This document shows positions 44,825 through 57,093 of a stretch of DNA of 64,000 bases, in pieces. The stretch is from Hemileia vastatrix (Eukaryota > Basidiomycota > Pucciniomycetes > Pucciniales > Zaghouaniaceae). A model generated the notes under the pieces. It worked only from the letters and a program-made list of their open reading frames with translations. It had not been told where the DNA came from and made no database searches. Within the stretch, counting starts at the first letter, position 1. Every line of letters begins with the position of its first letter. Position numbers and translations under genes: made by a program. Where the stretch lies: assembly GCA_030280995.1 (NCBI GenBank), contig JASXTE010000005.1, positions 32,067,501-32,131,500 on the forward strand, given 5' to 3'.

Positions 44825-45384
44825 CTGAGAGGGTAATCTACTTACCACGGGATTTGTGTGATCCCTGATTTTTGGCACCTTTGTTTTCTTTGTAGGGGTG
44901 AACTGAGAAAGTCTGATGAGGAGGAGGATCCTTGTTGAAGTTGTGACTGGACCATTGTTGATGTAAACAATCCCACTTCCATTTGTCAACCAGTATTTTC
45001 TCCTGGAATTGATGTGACCCTCCTGGGGTAGGGGGTTGCTGACTTGGCTGGCCTCCCTTTAGCTCTGCCAAGTTTTGATTCATCTGCTGGAATCCTACCT
45101 TGAAATTGTTCAGCAATTGCTCAACCTCCTTGAGCATGAGAGACTTTGATTCCCCCAACTTCAGGAACTGTTTTGCAAGATGGAACAGTTGATACTGAAC
45201 AGGAGGAGATGTTTTTTTTATTGTAATCTTTTTTTAGAGGGCGTATTTTTCCTCTATACTCATTTGATCTGGCTGGGGATATGATTGGCCCTCCATGGTT
45301 ATGTCCTGAGGCAATGTTTTTGTTAGCTTTAGACCTGGTATTATAAGCAGGCTTTTCACTTAAATTGTCCTGGGGAGCACTCAT
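44822..45384 (-). pseudogene. Gag of element B, N-terminal part
   Basis: The start MSAPQDNLSEKPAYNTRSK (45384) parallels A, then TGA at 45121. The overlapping frame gives the coiled coil ESKSLMLKEVEQLLNNFKVG (45158 onward), also shared with A. Confidence 0.78.
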
Positions 45385-45894
45385 ATTGATATGAATAACA
45401 ATATATCACGTCTACAGAAAGGAAAACCTATTGGAATCATTAGATTAAAAGTATTAGCAATGTTATTACTCATAAAAAAGCACTGGAGCTTACCCTGAAT
45501 TTAAATCTTTATTTATTTAAATAAAATGTAAGAAAAATTCAAAAAGATCAATTAAAAATTAAATAATAAGTTTAACTAGACCTTTATAAGGGTTATTTAA
45601 TAGCTTACTAAGCTTTAACCAAATACTAATTTAATTGGTTGTAATATTGGTGACCAAATACCAAGTGAAATTGGGTTTATATTGGGTAAAGTTACTACTG
45701 TAAATACCTAATTTTTATTACAAAAAATTAGTAAAATTATTATAAGGTTTCTTTTCTGCAATCACTGAGCTATGGTGACCCACTAATGTGCAGCTGACCC
45801 AAATATTTGGTTTTTTTGAGCTGTACTAAAGTAAAAATCACGTCCCAAGGCTTATACTAAATAATAAGTAAAAAACCAAGGAAAGACCACCAAT

Positions 45895-46409
45895 TGTCAG
45901 TGTATCTAGTATATAATTATGATTTAATAGTATTTATTAATAGTCCTACTACTTATTTATAAATGATTTAGTGATTAAACCTCAGGGGAAGACTAATAAA
46001 ATAGTTATACTCAAAATAAAACTCACAATACTTGGATTAAATGTGTGCTAGTGTTGGAAAATAGATAAATAGAATATAGTTATAGCTTATATAATGATAA
46101 TTTCAATTTATAAAGGCTTTATAATATATTTCTGAATGATAATAATTGTTTTATAATGTTTATTTGAATTTTAGTAAGTAAGTGATGTCTAATAACCATC
46201 AAAATCCTCCCTTACTTATACCAAAATCCACTGGAGTGCACAGACCTTCAATCCAGATGATGTCACTGCTATCCCCGGAAATTAAAGCACTGTGAGGGAA
46301 AATCACATTCACATGGCATCCACCTCAAGATGATTCAACACCCAGACCTCCAGTAAGGACCCTCCATCACAATTAATGATAACACAGACCCATACCATAA
46401 ATAGAAAAT
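45895..46409 (-). repeat. Right LTR of element B, first part
   Basis: It starts TGTCAGTGTATCTAG, paralogous to the left LTR, and is cut at 46,409 by solo LTR D. Confidence 0.88.
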
Positions 46410-47914
46410 TGTCAGCCTGTATATCCCCAGGACTGAGTAAAAAGTACTTATAAGTTATGTTAAACACATGAACTATACATGGGAATAATAATTAAGAGTA
46501 CACAAACAGTATACATAAGTAAAATTATGATAATATACAAAATATGCCATTATAACACCTTATATACATGCATATATCCACCTTTTATAAGTCTTATGTA
46601 CTTAATATTAAGTTGGAATATGTTAAGGTAATCTTAAGAACCTTAAGTATATGCTACATAATTTTTAAGTACACTTAAAGCTGTTATTTTCACTGTTTTA
46701 TGCAAAAAACAAGAAATGCGCTATATTTCACTTAAAAGTTGACTATATGCGCTATAAATTTGAGAATATCAAAAATGTGCTTTGACAGAACAATTTGTCT
46801 TATTTAGGACTATTGATTTGGCTATTTAAATGTATAAAAATAGCACTTTTCAATTATAATGTTTTTTATGCCAGAAATGGCTTCTGTGTACTGGCCACAT
46901 ACTGCCTGCTTTTTTCCCATGTGAATAGCTTCATTTTTAGCAAAGTTAGCTTTTTCACACTATAATTACCCCACATTCTACGCCCACTGTGGGGAAACAC
47001 ACTAAAATAGGCGACAGGCGCTTATTTAGTGTCCTAGCTTAATTAATAATGCATTGACCCTGTTTATATGCACTAATTTCATTAATAACCTCACTCTTGG
47101 AGTCTTATTTCATCACCACGCTTAAATTTGCCTAATTTTAGTCAAGGATTTACCCGTGAAAGCACCTGCCAAGGACTGCAGGTAGTTACCCCACATCTCA
47201 CGCTCTTTTTTGAGTTTTTGGGTGGCTTCTCAGTCAATATTGGTTATTTTTGGATGGGAATTTCACGTAGTATAATGTCAGGATTAGCACCTCCATCTCT
47301 ACAGTTAATTCCCCTTATTATTATGCTATTTTTAACCTTTAAAGGTCTCCTTTAGTCTTTTATATTATTGTTTTATATGCATATACTCTCTTTTTGTCTT
47401 TTTCTTTAATTTTAATGGATTTCCCTTATTATTACAGGATTTTGACGGTTGTTTCTTGTCTAATTATGTAATGGGTTACTAGGGATGTTGATAGGAAGTT
47501 CTATTAGTTGTTTTGAGGCGTCATTAACTGTTTATTGGATGGTACATCAAGGGAATCATTGGGGAATTCAGTGTGTATAAAAGGAGGAGGTTTTTGGGTC
47601 TTGTTTCTACATTCTTTATCATTTACAATTTACCAATATAACCAAATAAATTACAATACATATCAATTAGTACTTTTATAAGACTTTTGAATAGTATCTG
47701 AATTATAAAATCTATTTTTCTACCAACTACAAAGATTGTAAAGCCATATATAAAAATAGTGAGAATTATATTACTGAAACCTTTAATTTTGATTATATTT
47801 TACTACTTATTGGATTTATATTACAGTATTCATATAGGACTATTAAAATCTTCTAGACAACTGACCATTCAAGCTAGTTCACGTCTTTGTACTTGACCTC
47901 AGCCTGACAAAAAT
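46405..47914 (+). mobile_element. Solo LTR D, 1,500 bp, TSD AAAAT
   Basis: It begins TGTCAGCCTG (46410) and ends CAGCCTGACA (47909), flanked by AAAAT on both sides. No internal genes. A second copy in opposite orientation starts at 63,891. Strand is arbitrary. Confidence 0.87.
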
Positions 47915-48564
47915 CATGATAAAAGTGGATACCATAAAGAAACAGGTAAAATAACTCATCCAAAGAGTATATAATGAAACCTAAAGCATATAAAGGAACC
48001 AAATTTTCTTTCCAAGCTCCCAATAACATCCCCAAGCATCCATATTAACCCAGCAATGACCTCCCAACCCATAAATCCGTGAATATCCATCCAAGGAAGC
48101 AGATTAACTTGTCCAAACTGAGTGTATGCACCTGAGATAGATGTATATGCTTCTGTAGGGGTTGTGAGTCCACTTGATACGTCCATATGACCAAAAATAA
48201 GCAGAAAAACAAAAGTTATAGGCTATTAAGAGGCTAAAACCCACTTATATACCTAAATATACATAATATACTGCATATTTCACTGAATATGAGATTTATG
48301 TATACATATAAGCTTATGTATGTCAATAATTACTTAGTATCACTCAAGATAAATATCTTATGACTCAATTAATACCTTAATAAGTATTATTAGGCTATGG
48401 ATAAGCTATTTAAACTACTATAATTTATATAATAGTGTAATAATTATATATAATCATATATATTATTCTTTTAACCTTATTTTTAAGATATAAGCTTAAT
48501 GTACTTAAGGTTATATTATTTTAAGTATAAGAAATACTCAGTTTTAGGGATATATAAGCTGACA
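47910..48564 (-). repeat. Right LTR of element B, second part
   Basis: It resumes the LTR after D (GATAAAAGTGGATACCATAA) and ends AAGCTGACA at 48,564. Confidence 0.87.
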
Positions 48565-48584
48565 AAGATTCCCATCAAAATTCA

Positions 48585-48645
48585 GTCTGAAATCGATCTG
48601 ACTTCAAGTTGAGGACTTGCTAGCAAGTCCCCCCAAATATTGTGT
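48585..48645. repeat. End of another MITE of the 44,562 family
   Basis: GGACTTGCTAGCAAGTCC (a perfect 18-bp palindrome) is followed by CCCCAAATATTGTGTGTTG, similar to the right end of the 260-bp MITE. Only one end is present, next to the right edge of element B. Confidence 0.6.
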
Positions 48646-49005
48646 GTTGATTGATTCAATGTTATAACCTACATATAAGAAACATTAATAATTGTAAGAG
48701 CACATCCATATGATCTTACAAGCCTGCTTGTAATTTTTAAGATGAATAGTAATGTGTAAGTAAAGAGAAGACATAATGATGAAAGAGTAACAAACAACAC
48801 AGGTATACATATTGTATCTAGATCTTCTCTACTATTACGTGTATCACAGCGGGACCTCACTAAATGCTAGAATCTACTTATAGTAAAATTTTAGTAATGA
48901 CTAGGGTCAAAAAATGTAATAAATTAAAATAGTGGAAACTTGTTTAAAATTATTTATAGAAAAATTAATACAAGTTTTAAAAAATTCTTGATTTTTACTA
49001 ATAAA
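48646..49005. other. Unassigned AT-rich sequence
   Basis: A 63-codon - strand ORF (48669-48860) has no recognisable features. Nothing else is identified. Confidence 0.5.
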
Positions 49006-49440
49006 GAGTACAGTGATAGAGCTAAAAAAGAAAGAAAAGTGGGAGAGAAAAAAAGGTTAATTTTAACATTATAATCAAAAATAACCACTTACAAAAAAAT
49101 TAGACACAAATAAAAATAAATGGAGAAAAAAAAATTATAATTAGAAATCTAAAATCAAAAAAATGAATAAAATGACTTACCTGGAGAGATGGATCAGAAA
49201 ATAAATAAAAGAAAATTGTATGATGGATTTTTGAGGAGGGTAGGAAATGATATGAGGGATGGATGAAAAAAAGAAAGAGTGAAAAATTATGTGATTTCAT
49301 GTTGAGTTGGTATATGAAAACAAAAGAGACATTCAGCTTAAATTCAAGATAAAATTGATTATGCAAAAAACAAAAATACCAAACCAAGTACATACAGCAC
49401 ACAAGTTGAACATTTGTAGGGTATGAAAAAATATTTTAAA
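49006..49440 (-). pseudogene. 5' fragment of a dioxygenase gene copy (copy 2)
   Basis: Reverse-complement homologue of 59,900-60,340 and of 28,150-27,700. It includes the CCAG|GTAAGT donor-like site (~49,180) and the CTTTTTTAG acceptor (~49,030), then is truncated at ~49,006. No catalytic part remains. Confidence 0.6.
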
Positions 49441-49962
49441 AGGGTTGTGTTTCAAAATGTTGCAGGGTGATTGACATAATGAAAAAGTGTATGCAGGTGT
49501 AAAAAATGTTTTGTGATTCAAGAGAGGGAAGAGCTGGTGCATGTTTGGGATCCTCTTCTTCATAATGATCAATGAAAAGACATATATGCCAAAGTGTCTT
49601 CCAAGCTCAAGTCAGAGTTACAGTCAGCAGATAAAGTTAAAGTTATAGAATTCATAGCTGAGTGAAAATGCTTCCTATTTGAGAGGTGCTTCACTATTGT
49701 CAGTAGAGAAGGAGGTAGAAGGTTTAGGTGAAAAGTGGAAAGTAGGAATTCACCAACAAATAAGCAGATGGGGTGTGTAGATAGAAAAAAATTTATGTGT
49801 TTTCTACCAAAATTAATTAGCATAGAGTGAAGAGACACATAAGGATGGCATCTGAAATCATATCTCATGTGACTTGCTGACAAATCAATCATGGATGTGA
49901 TGAGTTTGGGATCAGGAATTAAGAATAGAAATTGTGGATAAGAGGTGGGATAATGCATTATT
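49440..49962 (-). pseudogene. Harbinger-like transposase N-terminus (copy 2)
   Basis: 129 codons from an ATG at 49958, then a TGA and a further open stretch. The block HLSNRKHFHSAMNSITLTLS followed by ADCNSDLSLEDTLAYM lines up with LSNRDKLHKAMTFMALELLL and its acidic run in the transposase at 25.2 kb. It is therefore likely the N-terminus of a second Harbinger family. No DDE block is seen. Confidence 0.5.
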
Positions 49963-50100
49963 AGGGGGTATCAAAGCTGAGTTATCTGAAATTAGGGATC
50001 AGGAATTTTTTTCCCAGGATCAGAAATTATTAATTGCAGAAGATTCTTATTGACTAGCCCCAGTTCTAGTGGATAAGGAATCCACAATAATGCATTATCC
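49963..50100 (+). repeat. Left end of a second Harbinger-type element (copy 3)
   Basis: It starts AGGGGGTATCAAAGCTGAGT. Further in, GACTAGCCCCAGTTCTAGTGG matches CACTAGCCCCAATACTGGTGG at 24,940-24,961, just inside the left end of the first Harbinger element. No matching right end is found before the window stops. Confidence 0.5.
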
Positions 50101-50431
50101 ATCTTCTTATACCGCAATTTCCATTCCTAATTCCTGATTCCAAACTCATCACATCCATGATGGATTTTTAAGATAGTCACATGACTTATGATTGCTGATG
50201 CCATCCTTAAGTCTTTCCTCACTCTATGCTACTTAATTTTGGTTGCAAAAACTTAACATTCTTTCTCATCCTTATGTGTCTCTTCACTCTATGCTACTTA
50301 TTTTTGGTGAAAAACACATAACATTTTTTTCTATTTACACACCCCAGCTGCTCATTTGGTGGCAAATTACTACTTCCCACTCATCATATAAACCTTCTAC
50401 TAACAATAAAAAGCATCTCTCTACCACGAAG
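50090..50431 (+). pseudogene. Harbinger-like transposase N-terminus, part 1 (copy 3)
   Basis: Inverted homologue of 49,960-49,640, with HPYVSLHSMLLIFGEKHITFF close to HPYVSLHSMLINFGRKHINFF of copy 2. It is interrupted at 50,431 by LTR F and resumes at 59,654. Several stops. Confidence 0.5.
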
Positions 50432-51082
50432 TGTCAGCCTAGATTACCCTAGGACTGAGTAATTCTTATACTTAAATAAGATAACCTTAAGTACATTAAG
50501 CTTATATCTTAAAAATAAGGTTAAAACAATAATATATATGATTATATTACATATATATATAATTATTACTCTATTATATAAATTATAGTAGTTTAAATAG
50601 CTTATCCATAGCCTAATAATACTTATTAAGTTGTTAATGGAGTCATAATATACTTATCTTAAGTGATACTTAGTAATTATTGACATACATAAGCTTATAT
50701 GTATACATAAATCTCATATTCAGTGAAATATGCAGTATATTATGTATATTTAGGTATATAAGTGGGTTTTAGCCTCTTAATAGCCTATAACCTTTGTTTT
50801 TCTGCTTATCTTAGGTCATATGGACGTATCCAGTCGACTCACAACTCCTACAGAAGCATAAACATCTATTTCAGGCACATACACTCAGCCTGGACAACTT
50901 AATCTGCTTCCTTGGATGAATATTCACGGATTTATGGGTTGGGAGGTCATTGCTGCATTAATATGGATGCTTGGAAGTGTTATTGGGGGCTTGGAAATTT
51001 CATTTGTTCCCTTTATATGCTTTGGGCTTCATTATATTCTCTTTGGATGAGTTATTTTACCTGTTTCTTTATGGTATCCGCT

Positions 51083-51855
51083 TGTCACCGGACGACCTAC
51101 GCACAAGGTCGAGGATGTTCCTGAAAGTGAGATGAGGGATTTAGAAACTTCTTCAAAACACAGAGGAATGATTCGAGGAAGTGATTTGAAGGTCACTCAA
51201 AGTAAGAGCTACGGGGTTGAGGTATGTTCGAGAAGAATTATAATATAATTTCAAAGGTAATAGGAATTCTTAAGATCTCACAAAGGGTTGGAAACTCAAC
51301 AATCAAGGATTTAGGATTTTAGAAATGATTACTGAGAAAGTTTAATGAAAAATACAATAACAATGATTCAATTTTGTAGTTTTACCACTATCAAATGTAA
51401 ATACGTTTTATAATTTAATTCTAAGGAATGTCGAACCAAAAACCCAACCCTTTTATATCCTTTATTCCTCCTCGCATTGACCTCCCTCTCATCGCACAAT
51501 TCCCATACCACAGATCATTAATAACATACACTTAGACCCTCTTCGCTAATATCCGTCCATGTTCAATTTACCCCTTTTAATTAATTAACAAACTTTTTAA
51601 TAAAAACTACTAGTGTACTATTACATTGATCATAGCGCTGTGTGTCGCTTATTGAAATTAAGACTAAGACACACTATTGAGAGATTGACTAATTTAGATT
51701 TAGAGTTTAGGCTAGCGCAGTTGAATAGTAAGTACACAAAGGGGAATCGCAGTTGCTATGGAGAATTGCTTTCTGCGCTTCAAGTATAGATTTAGAACTC
51801 GATATTATTGATTTAATGAGCTGCTTTTGCCTCGAGTGTCACGTGGAGCGTGACA
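51083..51855 (-). repeat. 3' LTR of element E
   Basis: 773 bp, TGTCACC...GTGACA. It contains TATAATTTAATTCT (51409-51422), the complement of the primer-binding site. Confidence 0.92.
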
Positions 51856-51924
51856 GATGCCCGGGTATAAGAATCGCGAGCTCCGTTGAGCTTGAGCCAT
51901 CTACTCACACTAGTTTCTCTTTCC

Positions 51925-51967
51925 TCTATATATATCTTTTCTTGATTATTACTTTCCCCATTATATA
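51925..51967 (+). promoter_or_regulatory. Possible promoter of the antisense ORF
   Basis: Pyrimidine-rich TTTCTCTTTCC, then a TATATATATC box (~51,926-51,936), a further CT-rich stretch and TTATATA just before the ATG at 51968. This is the layout of a compact fungal promoter, inferred only. Confidence 0.35.
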
Positions 51968-52561
51968 ATGAACTGTCCTACCCCAACGCCTACACCTCCA
52001 CACCCTAAAGCGGATGGGGGAATGGTTACGCGACAGTTCTCCCAGGCTTGCACGGCTTGTGAAGCGATGGAGTACTTTTGTGTCAAAAGTACGGCAACTC
52101 GAGGCCCTCGCCAGAAGTGCGAGTTTTGCTGTTGGTGACAAGTGGCGTGCGATGCGTTGACAAAGAACGCAGAGATTGGAGGACGATTCACCAAGAGTAA
52201 GTTTTGGGTGATCCCTAAAACAAAAGAGGTGGTCGAAGACATTTGGGATGTCTCAGTTGGAGACAATCAATCGGTGGGGGAGAACGATAAGGAACTAGAT
52301 AACGAGATCACAACCTGGGTAACCCAGGCCACAGGTTCAAAACGGGGTGTCGAAGAAGAGATCAACGAATTGGTGGAGGAAGATGAGGATGAAGTCCCTG
52401 TTCCAGGGCGGACACCCAAAAAAATACGGGTGGTCATTGAAGATCACGAGGAGGAGAAAGAAGCAGAGGTAGAGGTGGTTCCGGTAGGAGAGGAGGAGGT
52501 ATTTGAGAAATGCAGGAAGGAGATAAGGGTAATTTTGGAGAAGATGAATGGATTGGTTTGA
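51968..52561 (+). pseudogene. Antisense Cys-rich, acidic protein of element E
   Basis: 197 codons in one frame with a single TGA at 52136-52138. The N-terminus is proline-rich, followed by a Cys cluster (ACTACEAMEYFC, KCEFCC, then VACDAL after the TGA) spaced like a small zinc-binding domain. A KSKFWVIPKTKEVVEDIWDV stretch and a long acidic Glu/Val-rich C-terminus follow. It lies between pol and the 3' LTR on the strand opposite gag-pol. The TGA precedes a Gln and would fit a CGA-to-TGA change. Similar Cys-rich zinc-knuckle layouts occur in agaricomycete proteins, but no function can be assigned. Extra antisense ORFs near the 3' LTR are known in some plant Gypsy elements. Confidence 0.65.
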
Positions 52562-53470
52562 GAAAAATTAAAAGAGAAAATTTGAAATGAAAGGGAGAGA
52601 TGTAAAGAAGTAGAAAAGTAGAATTGTCTTTAGTTTTATTTTTGTATTATTTTATTGTATTTAAGGTGAATATTATTTTTTATAAGATTTGGGAGAGAGA
52701 GAAAAAAAAAATTTTAAATAAAATTTTGCTTTAGAATTTGAAAGATGAAATTTAAATAAAGAAATAAAAAGAAAGAAGTTATTAATTGAAGGAAGTTTAA
52801 GTTTAAAAGAAAAATTTATGTAAGAGAAGAGAGAAAGAAGAAAAAAATGGTTGGTGATTGAGATGAGTTTGTTGAAATGAAAATTTAGTGAAAGAAGAAT
52901 TTGTTATTTAAGAAAAGTTGTTTATTGATGTTTTAGGAATTTTAGATAGTTGAAAAGAGAGAAAAAACAGAATTAGAATTTAAAGAGAATTTGAAAAAGA
53001 AGAATCATTTGTTTGAAGAATTTTATAAAGAGATTTAGAGGTTGAAGTTAAGTTCGAGGAAATGGTCGTGTCGTTATTGGTACAAGATTTTGATGGTTTG
53101 AAGGAAAGAAAGTTTATAGAGAGAATAAATTTTAGAAAAGAAAATTTTAAAGAGAATTTTAAATTTTAGAAAAGAATGTATTTAGAGAATTGAAAAAGAG
53201 AAGAGAAAAAAAACATTTAGAGAGATTTAAAAGTTTTTTATTTTATTTTATTACTTATGTTTATTATATTTATTTGTTTTTTTTTTAAAATTTTATTTTA
53301 TTTTTAATTTTAAATTTTAATTTTTAATTTTAGTTGGTTTTGGAGAAAATTTTATAGAAGGAGAAGAAAAAAAAAAAGAAAAACGAAAACAAGGATAAGA
53401 AATTTAAGAGGTGTTTTAGATTTTAAGAGAAAGATAAAAAAGAAGGAAAAGAAAAAAAATAAAAGAAATT
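52562..53470. other. Purine-rich non-coding region of element E
   Basis: AG-rich on the + strand (AAGAGAGAAAGAAG type), with no ORF. It separates the 3' end of pol from the antisense ORF and could hold a convergent 3' UTR. Confidence 0.6.
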
Positions 53471-55405
53471 TTAAGGTTTTGGTTTTAAAGGATATTTCAA
53501 ATGAAAAGATTTTAGAAGTTCAGGGGCGTTAGAAACATTGATGGCTAGTTCCCAGGATGTTTTGTCTGAGTCATCGAGGAAGCCTTCCCATTCCACGAGG
53601 TATTGAATTTTCCCCTTGCGCATTCTTGAATCAAGGATACGACTTACTTCCCACTCTAGATGATCTTCTACTTCGACCGGTTCCGGAGGGGGTTGGTTCT
53701 TGCCCGGGTATATTTCTCAAGCCAGTTCCAGGAGAGATACATGGAAAACAGGGTGAATCGCCTGCCATTTAGGAGGTAACTTGAGTCAAAATGCAGTTTT
53801 AGAGACTTCAGAGTCGATTTTGAATGGTCCCAAGCGTTTTTCAGCCAGTTTCTTTGATGGTCGTGTTGTTCAAATGTTTCGTGCGTCAAGCCATACTTTG
53901 TCGTCTGGTTTAAACGAAGGAGCAGATTGTCGATGTTTGTCGGCCTGTTCCTTGTATCTTCGAATCTCTAATTCCAAATTTGTTTTAAGTTCTTCTTGGA
54001 GTCCTGATATAGTTTGAATATAATGTTCCGCAGGATGATTAGTTCCTACATGGATTGAGTTGAATCAAGGATTTCGTCCATAAATGGTTTTGAAGGGAGA
54101 TTGTCGTGTCAAAGAATGAGTCGAGTTATTATAAGCAAATTCGGCCAGTGGTAACCATGTGGTCCAATCTTCTTGTTGGTAACTGACATACATTCGAAGA
54201 TATTTTTCGAGGATTCGGTTAACTCTTTCTGTTTGACCGTCGGTTTCAGGGTGATAGGCCGTGGAGAGGTTCCTTGTGATATTGAGTTGTTGACACAGTT
54301 GGGTCCAGAATGTGGATACAAACAATGAGCCTCTATCTGAAATAATATCATTTGGTAAGCCGTGTTTGGAAAATACATATTCTAGAAACAATTTTGACAA
54401 ATCTTCTGCTGTAGCAGTAGTAGTGGTTTTAATGATAATAGACATTTTTGAAAATCTATCTACTATTACTAATATAGCATCAAAATCATTAGAAAAAGGA
54501 AGTTGAGAAATGAAATCCATCGATAAAGATTCCCAAGGTTTAGAGGGAATAGGAAGTGGTTGAAGCAACCCATGCTTCCGGTGACGGGGAGCCTTATTCC
54601 TATTATATTTGTAACAAGCTTTTATACAGGCCTTGATTTCTCTGGTCATACCTGGCCAGAAGAAATCCCTCGCTATTAACTGGTAGGTCTTATCAACCCC
54701 AAAATGACCAGCTAATGGAGAATCATGTTGACTATTGAAAATCCATAATTTTATTTCATCGTTGTCAGGTAAGACTACTCTACCTTCAAAGACTAATAGA
54801 CCTGAATCAATACTAAATCTCTTGGCCCCTTGCTTCGAGAGTATTTTGTCTTTTAACCCTAAACAATAATTGTCCTTCGACTGAGCTTTGAGGATGTTGG
54901 ATAGTGGATTTTGAAAAGATTGAATTGTCATCAAATTAAGTTGATGAGTTGTTAACATTGATTCGTTGAAAATTGATTGCACATTTGCTGGGTTCTTGTC
55001 AGAGAATGCATCCCGACGTGACAAGATATCTGGGACAATGCAGTTCTTACCTGGGCGATAGGAAATAGAGAAGGGAAATTCAGACAAAAATTCAGCCCAC
55101 ATGGCTTGACGCCTGGTTAACACTTTGGAAGACATGAAGTATTTTAAAGCATTATGATCTGTTAAAATTTGAAAAGGACTATCTAGGCTGAGAAGAAAAG
55201 AACGTCATTTTTTAAGACAATGGATAATAGCTAAAAGCTCTTTGTCATGAATTTCATAATTTAATTCTGCGGCTATGAGTTTGCGTGACTCAAAAGCAAC
55301 AGGATGAAACAAATTTGTTTCAGGATTTAATTGAGAGATGACCCCTGCAATAGCATAATCGCTTGCATCTGTCTCAACTATTGTCGAAGCAGAAGGTTCA
55401 AAATG
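53471..55405 (-). pseudogene. RNase H, integrase and chromodomain of element E
   Basis: RNase H ([31 protein letters not shown]) runs from 55,405 to about 55,060 with a TGA at 55205-55207. Integrase follows: zinc site (HDSPLAGHFGVDKTY...CYKYN, with the first Cys present), core SMDFISQLP, ISDRGSLFVS and HPETDGQTERVN. A TGA at 54065-54067 interrupts the frame, which then continues to a GPF block (KRLGPFKI), PVFHVSLLEP, and a chromodomain (53,670-53,515: QYLVEWEGF...SWE). The stop is at 53471. The chromodomain marks it as a chromovirus. Confidence 0.88.
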
Positions 55406-57093
55406 TCAAAGAATTGGGGCTGTGGTGAACGCCGTTTTTAGTGCTTCAAATTCCTTTTGTGCTGTAGAAGTAAAAACAAAAGGAATGTCTTTTCTAAGAA
55501 GAGAAGTAAGATTGGAAATAGTTTTAGAGTAATCTTTAATAAATCTTCTATAGAAGTTTGCAAAACCCAAAAATCCTTGGAGTGATTTAATGGTTTTGGG
55601 CTCAGGCCATTCGAATATTTTCTGGACTTTTTTGTAATCCATGACTAAACCGTCAGTGGACAACGTAAAACCCAAAAAATCAATTGATTTGAGGTGGAAT
55701 TCGCATTTATTATGCTTGGCGTAGAGACCATGATCTCGAAGTCGATTTAGGACCTGTCGAACATGATGAATATGTTCATCTAGTGTTTTCAAGAATATTA
55801 AAATATCATCTAAATAGACGACTACAAATTGTTCAACAACATCTTGAAAGATGTCATTAACAAAAGTTTGAAAAGTTGAAGGTGCGTTACACAATTTAAA
55901 AGGCATAACTAAATATTCAAAACTACCAAATCTAGTGCGCATTGCAGTCAGTGGTTCATGACCTTCTGCAATGCGAATCAGATTGTAAGTGCCTCTAAGA
56001 TCAATTTTAGAAAAGAAATTAGCACCATTGAAAAGGGTAAGAAGTAATGATATAGGAGGAACAGGATATGCATTCTTCTTAGTGACTGTGTTGAGCTTTC
56101 TATAGTCAACACACAACCTAAGACTACCGTCCTTCTTTTTTACAAAGAGGACAGGGGAGTCGGTTGGAGATTTACTGGCTCTGATGAAACCTTTGGCTAC
56201 ATTCTCTGCAATGTAGTCTCAAATAACTTGAGATTCCTCCTTCGACAAAGAATAGACAGGACCTGCGGGAGGTACTGGGCCTATTAACTCTATTTGATGG
56301 TCGTAGGGTCGATGAGGTGGTAACTTATCGGCCTTGCGGATTGAGAAAACATCGAGGAAATCGTGGTAGATTTCTGGTAGAGTTGATTTAATGGCTTCAA
56401 CGTTGATTTGGTCGTCCTCTTCATCTTCAAGAGAATCTGTCGAGGGGATACCTGAATTGAGAGAGCAGAATTCGATTACTTTGAGGCAATTTAAATCCTC
56501 TTCGAGTGAAGTCATTGAGCTAGAAGGGTTATCCAATTGCTCATTTAGAAAAAGATCAGATGCTTGCAAGTCATCTGGCTGAGATTTGTCCTCTAGCAGG
56601 AGGTTGTCAGGCGGGTTGTTTAATTCCCTATTGACCTGCATTGAAGAATCAGAAATATACTTAGAGAGTGGGGTGATCAATCCCCTAGTCCAATCAATTT
56701 CGGGATACCAATGTGTTAAAAAGTTATGGCCAAGAATGGTATCGTCCATCCTTGGGGCGTCCAAGACTGATAATTCCCACTCAAAGGGGGGAAAGTTCGG
56801 AAAGTTGAAAACCCATAAAACTTTCTTACTTACCCAATATTTGGGTTCCTCTGATTTGACCAAATAGATTGGAGTTCGATCGACATCTGTAAATGTTAGT
56901 TGAAGCTTCTCGGCAAAAGATAAACTAACAAAAGAAATTGAAGCTCCAGAGTCTATAAGACAACTGAAGGGGATATCCTCCTTAAAAAGAATGAATCTCA
57001 AGAGATTTAGTGCAATTCCAGTCCTTAAGACATGGAGATTTTGTGCACTGGGAGAGATAAGATAGTTTTCTTTGCACACAAGTAAACTATCTA
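55406..57093 (-). pseudogene. Protease and reverse transcriptase of element E
   Basis: The frame is entered from gag by -1 shift (KKLVDSLLVCKEN). The protease has CLIDSGASISFVS at about 56,975. The protease-RT linker is acidic. A TGA at 56219-56221 interrupts just before RT. RT shows LCVDYRKLNTVTKKNAYP, FSKIDLRGTYNLIRI, MPFKLCNAPSTFQ and active site VVYLDDILIF, ending with FLGFANFYRRFI. A further TGA is at 55406-55408 before RNase H. Confidence 0.9.

Larger units (their letters stand above)
22519..48564 (-). mobile_element. Element B: old Ty3/Gypsy chromovirus with nested insertions
   Basis: The same family as A. The left LTR (22519-23262 plus 38739-39144) is split by element C. The right LTR (45895-46409 plus 47910-48564) is split by solo LTR D. 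The flanking 5-mers are AAGAG (22514-22518) and AAGAT (48565-48569), a duplication with one change. The interior (39145-45894) carries the complete gene order gag-PR-RT-RH-IN-chromodomain on the - strand, with many stops and frameshifts and a 260-bp MITE in gag. LTR divergence and decay make it clearly older than A. Confidence 0.88.

Noticed and set aside
47128..47355. 75-codon ORF in solo LTR D
   Set aside because: Lies inside an LTR; no domain.
50912..51124. ORF crossing from LTR F into element E
   Set aside because: Created by the insertion junction.
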